From positions 1-40,411 of the IMG/VR virus record IMGVR_UViG_3300042861_000370: a stretch of 40,411 nt of DNA; one strand, given 5' to 3'. The notes beneath the pieces were generated by a model, which worked only from the letters and a program-made list of their open reading frames with translations, was not told where the DNA came from and made no database searches. Of the stretch, positions 1 through 9,100 are shown in pieces (position 1 is the stretch's first letter; each line of letters begins with the position of its first letter). The DNA comes from a virus. The position numbers and the translations under genes were made by a program.

Positions 1-1
1 T

Positions 2-2020
2 GGAATTGCATCATTAACTACGGGATCGTTAGGTGCTGGTTTGCCCGGAACAGCTCCAGTAGCACAAGCAACAACGCCTGCTCCGGTTACACCACCCCCA
101 CCAACTCCGCCTAAAGAAACGCAATACGGCACTGTTACACCATACACAACAGGCCAGATTAAAGACTACGTCACTGGCGTGATGGGTGATGCCAACCTTA
201 CGCCTTTTGAGCGAACCAACAAGATCATGGAAGCGGCCCAAAAAGCGGGCGTTAGCACAGATGATTTAAATAAAATTTATGGCAAGAATGTTGTTGACCC
301 GTACATAAAAGACTATGGCTTGGGGATGAAGAGCTTCATCACCGACACTTTAGGCGATAAAACAAAGTCGGACTTTGACAAAGTTGCCACAATTAATCAG
401 GCGGCTGTTAAGTACGGCTTAGATACTGACGAGATTGCCAGGTACTCTGGCCTAAATAAGACTGGCGTAGATCAGATGTTCAAGGCTTTTGACACTGGTC
501 TGGCCGGCATCGTTAAAGGCCTCTCGGCACCTACAGTCAGTGACTTAGACAAAACAAAGGGCGCTCTGGCATTGCAGAGTAAATACAGCATTACGGATGA
601 CCAGATTGCCAAAGCTTTGGGCGGTAATATCACTGGTAAAGACGTTACGGCCTACCTTGCTCCCGTCAAAGACTTTAGTGCCAACCTTCAAACCTTGACG
701 TCAGACCCTACAAAGACAGCCCGTGATTTCCAAGCGTTTATAGACAATGCAAAGAAGGATCCACGGATTGAGGGTTTGTACGGATTAGCATTGGATAAGG
801 TACAGCAGGCCGTCCCTGTCCTTGGTTTGCGTGACTCTATCGCTGGTAATGGGACACCTGAGCAGTTGGTTAAAGGCTACACAGACTTTGTGGCCGCTGT
901 TAATGCAGACCCAGCTTTGCGTGAGAAGTACGGCGCTCAAGCTGATGCCATTGATAAAGTGGCCAAGATGTCTCAGCGTATTGCCGATGAGAAGTTTGGC
1001 GGCAAACTCCAGCCCCATATGTTCCAGACGTTTATTGGCCTTGACCAAAAGACCCTTGGCGATGTTCCTAAACAGCTTGAGACTACCAAGCCAGAGACAC
1101 GAACAGTCACCGACAATGAAGGCCAGACACAGACTTATACAGTTCCCGGTCAAGTCAAAGACACCAAGGGCTTAGAGCCGGTGTACTCTATCAGTGGTAG
1201 TGGTGACTCTGAAACTAAAGAACTGGCTGGATATACAAAGCCAATCAAAACTGCAGCTGGCGTTATTGTTGATGCTCAGTATGACGCGCAAGGTAACTTA
1301 ACTGGCTACCGTGGCAGGCCTGAAGACAAAGTCTGGCCAGCTCACAGGGTTGGTGTTACTGGCGTTTGGGATGCTGACGGAAAAGCCAAGCCAGAGCAAC
1401 GTGTAGAAACTCCCGGCTTTGCCAAGAGTATGCTTCAAGATGTAGCGGCACTTGGCCCAATAGGTCAGCTTGCAATTGCGGCGGCTACTGGTGGACTTGG
1501 ATCTTTAGCAACAGGCGCGTTGTCAAGCTCATTAGGGCCAACGCTTGCTAGAGTTGTGGGCTCTGGACTGGTTGGCGGAACAATGTCAGAGATTGGTGGG
1601 GGTAAGTTTGGCAAGGGCTTCTTGACTGGCGCTGCCGGTGCTGGAACAAATGCACTTGCTCAGAACTTTATGCCAACAATTGATACTGGCAGTGCTTTTG
1701 CAGATCAATACTTAACCAAAGCGCTACCAAACCTTGCTACATCTACGATAGGTGCGGCACTTAACAAACAAGATATAGGTCAAGCCGGTATAAATTCGCT
1801 GTTAAATACTGGCACAAACATGGCCACAAGTAGCTTGATTAACAGTGCTATGCCCGATACACTGACGCCTGAAATGCAGAAGATGTTTACAGGGGTAAGT
1901 GGACAGCTTTTGTCAAGCCTTTTACAAGATAAGCCAATAGACTTACAGAAGTCAATTATGAGTACGATTATGCAAAATGCGATGAGTCCATCTAAGACCA
2001 CCGCTAAAGAAAAGGGGTAA
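2..2020 (+). CDS. Putative virion (ejection/internal) protein, 5' end outside window
   Basis: The frame is open to the left edge, so the true start lies upstream; the TTG at 41 is only the first possible start inside the window. After a Pro/Thr-rich linker (about 50-115) come three tandem helical repeats of about 55 residues (about 154-640), each with a hydrophobic 'I..yv' start and a 'yGls.deIa' end. The C-terminal third (about 1430-1900) is rich in Gly, Ala and Ser with glycine-zipper-like hydrophobic stretches, as in phage proteins that insert into membranes during ejection. The next gene follows after 3 bases. The virion role is inferred from composition and from position before three similar genes and the polyvalent gene; I do not recognise a named family. 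Confidence 0.7.
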   Translation, partial: GIASLTTGSLGAGLPGTAPVAQATTPAPVTPPPPTPPKETQYGTVTPYTTGQIKDYVTGVMGDANLTPFERTNKIMEAAQKAGVSTDDLNKIYGKNVVDPYIKDYGLGMKSFITDTLGDKTKSDFDKVATINQAAVKYGLDTDEIARYSGLNKTGVDQMFKAFDTGLAGIVKGLSAPTVSDLDKTKGALALQSKYSITDDQIAKALGGNITGKDVTAYLAPVKDFSANLQTLTSDPTKTARDFQAFIDNAKKDPRIEGLYGLALDKVQQAVPVLGLRDSIAGNGTPEQLVKGYTDFVAAVNADPALREKYGAQADAIDKVAKMSQRIADEKFGGKLQPHMFQTFIGLDQKTLGDVPKQLETTKPETRTVTDNEGQTQTYTVPGQVKDTKGLEPVYSISGSGDSETKELAGYTKPIKTAAGVIVDAQYDAQGNLTGYRGRPEDKVWPAHRVGVTGVWDADGKAKPEQRVETPGFAKSMLQDVAALGPIGQLAIAAATGGLGSLATGALSSSLGPTLARVVGSGLVGGTMSEIGGGKFGKGFLTGAAGAGTNALAQNFMPTIDTGSAFADQYLTKALPNLATSTIGAALNKQDIGQAGINSLLNTGTNMATSSLINSAMPDTLTPEMQKMFTGVSGQLLSSLLQDKPIDLQKSIMSTIMQNAMSPSKTTAKEKG

Positions 2021-2023
2021 GCC

Positions 2024-3577
2024 ATGGATGATTTTTCATTTGAAGATTTTAACTTTGGTAGCGGAAATGACGAGTATGACTTTTCCGGCTTGGAAGGCAT
2101 TGGTGGCGGCGGTCAAGATATTGACTTTAGCGGGTTTGATAACCTAGACATATCTAGTCTTTTGGGCGGTGGGGATCAAGGTATCGACTTCAGTCAAGTG
2201 GTTGGTGACTATGGCAGTGATCTTGGCTCTGAGTTAGCCAGTCTCCTGACAAGCGATGGGCAAGCATCAACTTTATTTTCTGGCGATGGCGGATTTAGTA
2301 TGGATGCTAACTTTCGTAATGCTATTGAAGGCGGCGGCGATTCATCATTAAATGTTGGTGACCTTGACCAAGCAGCTCCGCCATCAAACATTGCAGAACT
2401 TTTGTCTTCAATGAACGCATCGTCACCTGAGAATCTTGCAGCTACAGACTTCAGTGCTTTGTACAACGAAGGTTTAACGCCAGAGCAAATTGCTGAACGC
2501 GAAAAGCAAATGGACTTTTATAAGGATAAAACCCAAGACTTTGGCGGCGCTGATGTGATGCAGTACTTTGACGAGTACGACAAAAACATAACCGACATCA
2601 TGCAGAACAAAGGCGGATTTACCAGCCAGTGGCAAGATGTTGGCGGTAATAAGGTCATGATCAATGATGACCCACAAGGCGGTAGTACGGCCACGGTTTT
2701 CAACCCAACGACAGGTAAAACGTCTTTTTTAACAGAAGAGCAGACACAAGCTTTGATTGCTAACGGAACTCTTAATACTAAAGGCTCTGGTTATGTAGAC
2801 GCAACAGGTGGTAAAGGCTACGTCCCCGGTGGCGGCAAGACCTTTGATAACGGCGATGGCACTAAGACCGTTATCAAAACAGATGGCAGTGTTCTCAAGG
2901 TTGACAAAGATGGAACAGTAACAGATACCGGCAAGAAGGTAGATGTTAACGATAAGTCTATTGAAACCAAGACAATCAAAGAGATTATCAACAACACCAA
3001 AACAATTGATAACACCAAGAAAACTACTACGCCCACTAAAACCACCGACAAAAAAGACAACAATATGTTGATGATGATGTTGGCTTTGATGGCAATGATG
3101 AATAAAGGTGGTGGCGGTAAATCTACAGGTTCAGGCGGTACGATCCCCTCGTTGCAGGCTAATCGTTCACAGCTTCCTTATGGTGCAATCTCTGGCACAC
3201 AGGCGCGTCCTGGAGCTGGCGGTGTTAATTACTTCTCTCCCACCACCTACACACAGCGAGCCGCTGGCGGTGGAATGATGTACGGCGGTGGTGGCATCTC
3301 TGATCTGGGTGGTTACTCAGATGGTGGTCGCCTACTCAAGGGCCCTGGTGATGGCGTGTCTGACTCAATTCCTGCGACAATCGGTGGTAAACAACCAGCC
3401 CGCTTGGCCACAGGCGAGTTTGTTGTACCCGCAAGAATCGTGTCTGAACTAGGCAACGGCTCTACAGAGGCAGGCGCTAAGAAGCTATACGCCATGATGG
3501 ATCGCGTCCAGAAGGCGCGCCGCAAGACTAAAAACGTTGCTGCTGATACCAAAGCGCACAAACATTTACCCGCTTAA
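2024..3577 (+). CDS. Gly-rich putative virion protein with DGxSDSIPA / GEFVVPA C-terminus
   Basis: A 517-residue product. The N-terminus is acidic and Gly-rich with a short repeat (IDFSGFDN, IDFSQVVG). The middle has a Lys/Thr-rich stretch and a Met-rich hydrophobic patch (about residues 347-360). The C-terminus has Gly-rich segments, then GPGDGVSDSIPA, a GEFVVPA motif and a basic end. That C-terminal signature recurs, from memory, in structural proteins of many marine and freshwater podovirus-like and siphovirus-like phages, where its exact role is unknown. The ATG at 2024 is preceded by AAGGGG. It lies between two other virion-type genes on the same strand. Confidence 0.7.
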   Translation: MDDFSFEDFNFGSGNDEYDFSGLEGIGGGGQDIDFSGFDNLDISSLLGGGDQGIDFSQVVGDYGSDLGSELASLLTSDGQASTLFSGDGGFSMDANFRNAIEGGGDSSLNVGDLDQAAPPSNIAELLSSMNASSPENLAATDFSALYNEGLTPEQIAEREKQMDFYKDKTQDFGGADVMQYFDEYDKNITDIMQNKGGFTSQWQDVGGNKVMINDDPQGGSTATVFNPTTGKTSFLTEEQTQALIANGTLNTKGSGYVDATGGKGYVPGGGKTFDNGDGTKTVIKTDGSVLKVDKDGTVTDTGKKVDVNDKSIETKTIKEIINNTKTIDNTKKTTTPTKTTDKKDNNMLMMMLALMAMMNKGGGGKSTGSGGTIPSLQANRSQLPYGAISGTQARPGAGGVNYFSPTTYTQRAAGGGMMYGGGGISDLGGYSDGGRLLKGPGDGVSDSIPATIGGKQPARLATGEFVVPARIVSELGNGSTEAGAKKLYAMMDRVQKARRKTKNVAADTKAHKHLPA

Positions 3578-3586
3578 GGAGCTGTT

Positions 3587-4567
3587 ATGGCCGGAGAAGT
3601 TCTACCTACAGGATCGACAAACACCCAAGGCCTAGCCGATTGGGCTTCGCCGTACATCACTAACTACTTGGGGCAGGCTCAAGCGTTGTCCCAGTCGCCC
3701 TATCAGGTTTACCAAGGGCCGCTGACTGCCGGCCAGTCTGGTCTTCAGACTCAGGCTTTCCAAGGTCTTGGCTCTTTAACCGTCCCATCAAGCATTGGGG
3801 CTGCGGCTGATACGGCAGGCAGTCTTGCTACTAAAGCAGGCAATCTGTCTTACACACCAACGACTCAATCGTTTGATGCTACGCAAGCCCAGCAATACAT
3901 GAACCCGTATTTGCAGGCTTCACTCAATCCTCAGTTGGAAGAAGCTCGCCGTCAGTCACAGATTACCCAGCAAATGAATGCCGGTAAGATGACTCAAGCT
4001 GGCGCATTTGGCGGTGGTCGTCAAGCCATCCTTGACGCAGAAACACAGCGTAATCTTGCTAATACACAAGCTAATATTACAGGTCAGGGTTACAGCACGG
4101 CTTATGACAAAGCTATGGCTCAGTTCAATGCCGACCAAGCTCGCAAGATGCAAGAAGCTCAGTATGGTGCGGGCTTTGGCTTGCAAGGCCTACAGGCTGG
4201 TATGCAAGGTGCCCAGACTCAGGGTAGCTTGGGTCAGATGCAAAACCAAGCAACCCTTGCCAATCTGGGTCAACAGCTCGCAGGCGGTGCACAAGAGCGC
4301 GGCATTACTTCAGAAGGTGTTGCAGCTGATCTGGCTGAGTTTGAGAAGCAACGTCAGTATCCATATCAACAAGTGCAGTTCCAGCGTGACATGATCTCTG
4401 GTCTTCCAACTGGCGCGGTGACAAACACACCCGGCCAGATGTCTGGTATTGGATCCCTGCTGTCAACATTAGGCGGTGGCACAGCGGCGGCTTCTGCATT
4501 AGGATACAAAAACGTAGGCGAATTATTGACCAGCCTCGGTCTTGATTTAGGACAGAAGACATCATGA
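3587..4567 (+). CDS. Putative virion protein, Gln/Ala/Gly-rich helical
   Basis: A 326-residue product starting behind a perfect AAGGAG at 3577-3582. The N-terminal part has a 'WASPYITNYLGQAQ' type segment, which in related phages marks a conserved virion protein family of unknown role. The centre is a long Gln/Ala-rich helix region (residues about 100-230) with the motif AGAFGGGRQAI and NADQARK-like heptads. The C-terminus is Gly/Ala-rich and hydrophobic. Its stop overlaps the next start (ATGA at 4564), implying translational coupling. It could be an internal or ejection protein; no enzymatic motif is visible. Confidence 0.72.
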   Translation: MAGEVLPTGSTNTQGLADWASPYITNYLGQAQALSQSPYQVYQGPLTAGQSGLQTQAFQGLGSLTVPSSIGAAADTAGSLATKAGNLSYTPTTQSFDATQAQQYMNPYLQASLNPQLEEARRQSQITQQMNAGKMTQAGAFGGGRQAILDAETQRNLANTQANITGQGYSTAYDKAMAQFNADQARKMQEAQYGAGFGLQGLQAGMQGAQTQGSLGQMQNQATLANLGQQLAGGAQERGITSEGVAADLAEFEKQRQYPYQQVQFQRDMISGLPTGAVTNTPGQMSGIGSLLSTLGGGTAAASALGYKNVGELLTSLGLDLGQKTS

Positions 4568-6126
4568 ACCTCATTCAAATCCAAGAACACCTTAAAGATC
4601 TGCCTACACAGGCAATCATGGGTTACGCTAATGGGCAGAACCCGCAGGTTCCTCCGTACATGGCTCTTGGCGAGATGAACCGCCGCAAGGCCATGGAGCA
4701 ACGTGCAGCCCAAGCGCCTGACTCTTCTGTTAAAGAGAAGCTTGAGAGCGAGCTCAACCAACAGATTGCTTTGCCCGGCGTTGGTCAGGGTATGAACATG
4801 AGAATGAACCCTGCAGGGATGCCCCGTCCTATGCCTGCAGTACAGCCTCAAATGGCTCCTCAGATGCCTAAGATGCCAATCCAGCCAGCAGCGCGTCCTA
4901 TGCCTCCGCAGCAGATGGCTCAACCCGGCTCTATTCCTGCAGGCGCACCCGGTATGGCCGCTGGTGGACTGGCAGAGTTGCCTGTTCGTAAGGACATCTT
5001 TAACTACGCGCCCGGTGGTATCGTGGCGTTTGCTGATGAAAGCAATGAGCAGTTGGTTCTGCCTCCTGGAGAATCTGTGTCGGGTACATACTCGGGAGAG
5101 CCGGCCCCAGAAAAATTGCCAGTAGATTTGGCCAATCAGATTCTGCGTAAGCGTTTGTTGGGTCAGGTGGATCTGCCACAACCAGTCGATAGAGAGCAAG
5201 TTAAGGCTGAAGTGTTGGCTAAGAATCCACAGCTTGCTGGCGTCCTTGATAAGTTACCCGGCGACACATTAACAAAGTTAGCCGCCCAACTTGAACAGCA
5301 GAATTTAGCCCAGCGTTCTAAGTTCCAAGAGGGTGAAGGCCGGCAAGGTCTTGCCGCTTTGTCACAAGCTTTGATTGCCGCTGGTGAGGCTACCCGTGGC
5401 CAGAAGGGCATGGGGGGCATTGGAGCCGCTTTTGGTGGCTTTGGTAAGTCTTATAACGCCGCTACTGCTGCACAAGCAGAACGTGCCGCTAAACAGCAAG
5501 CCTTAGAACGCGCTCAGACCATCGAGACAATGAAGCTTCAAGCTGATATTGAGCAGATGCAACGTGCGTTTGCTGAAGGTCGTATTGGTGAGGCCATGGA
5601 GCTCAAGAAGCAGATCAATGCTCGCGAGGCTAAGATTGAAGAGATCAAAGGCACAACCGCTAAAGACGTTCTTACTCAGGAGTCCACACAAAGGCAACGA
5701 GCAGAACAAGAGCGTCACAATAAAGCGGTTGAAAAGTACCAGCAACAGCAACAGGCCATTGCGGCTGAACGTGCCAAGTACGAGCGTGAGAACCGTCCAT
5801 CTAAAGACGAGAAGACAATGCTAGCGGTGATGGGTAGACTGAACGCTGATCCTCAATACAAAGCATTGCTTAAACGTCAAACTGAATTCAATCCTGCCGA
5901 TCCTGAATTTGATGCTATTCAAAATGTCTTAGATTCAATTAGGAATGCGGCGTTTACTGATGCAAAATTAACAGCACCAACGCCACGGGAACGTTTAAAA
6001 TCTATTGTAAAGCCTGAAGATACACGCAGCTTTTATGAGAAAATTGCACCGGAGTTTATGGGTGGTAAAACGGCTTCAGCAAGCGGAGCCCCGCAATTGC
6101 CACCGGGCTTTGTCCTCGATAAATAA
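4564..6126 (+). CDS. Putative virion protein with coiled coil
   Basis: A 520-residue product whose ATG overlaps the preceding stop. The N-terminus (IQEHLKDLPTQAIMGYANG, then VPPYMALGEMNRRK) matches a family I have seen in phage structural modules beside the two preceding genes. A Met/Pro/Gln-rich linker (about residues 75-125) is followed by a Gly/Ala patch and a long charged coiled coil (about 295-420) rich in Glu, Lys, Gln and Arg. The C-terminus is short and Pro/Gly-containing. The product probably belongs to the same injected or internal complex as its neighbours and the polyvalent protein downstream. This assignment is contextual. Confidence 0.7.
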   Translation: MNLIQIQEHLKDLPTQAIMGYANGQNPQVPPYMALGEMNRRKAMEQRAAQAPDSSVKEKLESELNQQIALPGVGQGMNMRMNPAGMPRPMPAVQPQMAPQMPKMPIQPAARPMPPQQMAQPGSIPAGAPGMAAGGLAELPVRKDIFNYAPGGIVAFADESNEQLVLPPGESVSGTYSGEPAPEKLPVDLANQILRKRLLGQVDLPQPVDREQVKAEVLAKNPQLAGVLDKLPGDTLTKLAAQLEQQNLAQRSKFQEGEGRQGLAALSQALIAAGEATRGQKGMGGIGAAFGGFGKSYNAATAAQAERAAKQQALERAQTIETMKLQADIEQMQRAFAEGRIGEAMELKKQINAREAKIEEIKGTTAKDVLTQESTQRQRAEQERHNKAVEKYQQQQQAIAAERAKYERENRPSKDEKTMLAVMGRLNADPQYKALLKRQTEFNPADPEFDAIQNVLDSIRNAAFTDAKLTAPTPRERLKSIVKPEDTRSFYEKIAPEFMGGKTASASGAPQLPPGFVLDK

Positions 6127-6140
6127 TTTAGGATTTTATT

Positions 6141-9100
6141 ATGCAACGTGCCGTCAATCCTCAAACTGGGGAGGTGTTGTTTCTTGTTGACAACCAATGG
6201 ACTCCTCCAGCACAAACAGCTAAAAATGACGCAGGGGATACGGCATATCTAGTAAATAATCAATGGCAGGTTGTAAAAACCGCCCGTCTTCCAGAGCCCA
6301 TTCTCTCTCCTGAAGAGCAAGTAATGGGCGCTATTGGCAAGCCATCAGAAGGCATTGCATCGCTTCAGAAACCTGGAGTACCCAAGCCCCCGTCAGAGCT
6401 GGCTATGGGCGAAGAGCTTGGCAAAGGTCTTGGTGCCGGCTTTATTGGTCTAAAGTCTACGGCTGAAAACGTTGGTTTGATGAAAGACATCGGTGCCATG
6501 AGTACCGTTCAACAGCGTCAAGACCTCTTCAATAAGATTGAAACAGGCCAAATCACAAGCCCAGATCAACTGCGTGGTTTAGATCAAACCAGTGGTCTAG
6601 GACGCGCTTACCTTGTGTCTGACCCCGCCACTCGCGAAAAATTACGTGAACGTAATGTAGGCGAGATTGGCCGCCGTACAGACTTTGTTAAAACTTCTTT
6701 GTCTGCTATTGACCAGTACCAAAAAGACGCCCAGAAGTACCAAGGACGCACAACAGACTTAACAGATGTTGAAGGCGCTAAAGACTTTGCCAACTGGTTA
6801 GCTTTTAACTTTGGCTCTGGTGCTGTTCAGTTAGCTCCTCTCATGCTTGCCGCCGTTACTACGGGTGGTGCTGGTGTTGCTTTGCTTGGTACAACCATGG
6901 GCACTGGCGAAGCTATAGGCAACCGACTAGAGTTTCTGCAAGAGAAGATCAAGAGTTCGCCAGAGCTATCGCCTAATGAGCGCGCGGCTATGGTCATTGA
7001 CTATGTTAAGAAGACTGGCGATACATCACTGGCCGTTGGTATTGTCAGCGGTGCTTTGGATTCAGTGTTAGGCCCAGCGGCAACCTTGGCCAAGCGCGGT
7101 CTGGGTGAAGTCGTTAAGGGCGAGACTCGTAAGGAAGCACTTAAAGCCGGCGTTAAAGAAATCCCCAAAGGGATGGGTCAAGAGTTTATTACTGGTGGAG
7201 CTCAAGAGGCTACCCAGCTTGGTGGTGCTTTAGCTGAAAAAGAGATTGATGAGTTCTTAACAAAAGAGAATGCTAAGAAGATCCTCAATGCCGCTGCAGC
7301 CGAAGCCGCCGGTTCACTTGCTGGTGGTGCCGCCACTACGGGAGCCCGTGTCTATGGTGCTGATAGGGCTATCAGGGCAGGAGAAAAGCGAGATGCAGAG
7401 ATCCAAGCACTTCAAGGGCAGATGTCTGAGCTTGATGATCTTCTTAAGACTGTATACGAAGGCCCACCTTCTGCCGAACCTACTGCCCCTACACCTACTC
7501 CTGCGCCTGTTGCCCCAGAGGCTGGTATTGCTGGGTTAATGCCACCAGCCGCGCCAGTTGAACAGCCTACCGCCCCTGTGGCCGAAGAGGATCAGCCAGC
7601 TCAAGATTTAGATGCCATGCTTAAAGAAGCACTGGCCGCAACGGGTTCTGATATTTTCACTGAAAATATGCCCGAGGCTCAAACGCCTGTAGCTTCTGAA
7701 GAGCCACCATCTACTGAGCTGATCAAAGAGGTTCTGCCAGAACTAAAGTTGTCAGATAAGTTTGGAACTTTACCTGTTGGTGAATACAGCGTACAAGGTA
7801 CGTTTGAGCAAGATGGCCGTAAGTGGCAAGTTGAGTCTTTAGGTAGATCGGGTGATGGCTTGGTCGCTCAAACCGTTGACAAAGGCGAGCCTGTGCGCAG
7901 AGCCTTCCGATTTGAAGAGCCTGTCAATCCTAAGATTCAAGAGTTGTTGGAGATAAACAATCAGCTGGCGAAGGCTGGTAAGGCCAAAGAAACAACTTAC
8001 GACAAATTAAACGAGATGCTCAAAGAAAAGGCATCTTTTGGTCGTGGTTCTGTAGATGAGTTTATTGACAGAAGCATTACTCATGGCAAAGAAATGCTTG
8101 CCAAACAAAAGCCAGCGGCCAAGCCAGCCGCGCCAGCTGTCAATCCTAAAGTGCAGGATCTGTTAGAGCTTGAGAACCAAAGCAGGGAAAACAGAGGCCA
8201 GAAGCCAATGACTTACGCGCAAGCGGAGAAGATGGTCAATGACGATGTTGAGAATAACCTTGAGTTTGGTGACTTTGATTCTTCTTTAAAGCAGTTAACT
8301 GAAGAAGCTAGAAACAGACTTAAATATGATGCAGAGGCTGGAAAATCCCCAGCTTCTACAGTCAACATTTCCAAGACCGGAGAGATGTTGCGGGGCAAGC
8401 CATTTACGCCTGATGAAGACGATAAGAAGGCTATTGAGATTTACAAGAAGATCAAGGCGGATAACCCTGACGCTGATGTAGATGAACAAATAGCGAACCC
8501 CAATAGATTCCACCCTGTTAAGGAAGAGGCAAACAGCAAAGGCATCAAGATTGGTGATTTGGTTTACAGAAAAGGCGAGTCAGAGCCTGATATAGCTACT
8601 ACTGTTTACAACGATAGGGTTAAATTAACTGATAGGAAGACCGGCAATAGTGGCTTTGAAAACATTGACCTTGTCAGCAAAGAGCCAATCCCATACGACT
8701 ACAACTTTAACTTTGGCTATGGCGAAATTGACGTCAATGTCAATGAGTGGAACAACAACAAGAACCAATGGCAGTTCAGTATGTATGGCCCCGGAGCCAG
8801 CAGTACTGGATTCCGTTCTGAGCTGGGCGTTTATTTTAAAGGTACGCCCGGAACAAAAGAATTTGATAACTTTGTTGAATCCGTTGTCAGCAAAAGCACG
8901 GCAGACCGCCCTCAACAGATAGCTAAAGAAAAGAAAGAAGCCGAAAAGAACATGACTCCTGAACAGCGCAAACAGCGCAGGGAGCAAGAATCAGCGGCTG
9001 ATAAAGAACGTTTAGCAAAAGAGGCTGCTGAGAGCGAAGAAAGAACCAAGGCAAGGAATGAGCTGAAGACTGAGATTCAGGAGTACATGAAGAAAAACAA

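Noticed and set aside
822-1175. 117-residue plus-strand frame within the left-edge virion gene
   Set aside because: Leu/Met/Cys/Arg-rich out-of-frame shadow with no ribosome site. The known frame there is clearly coding.
4366-5199. 277-residue minus-strand frame opposite two virion genes
   Set aside because: Its product is rich in His, Arg, Leu and Cys, the usual shadow of Gln/Ala/Pro-rich coding, and it has no ribosome site or known motif.
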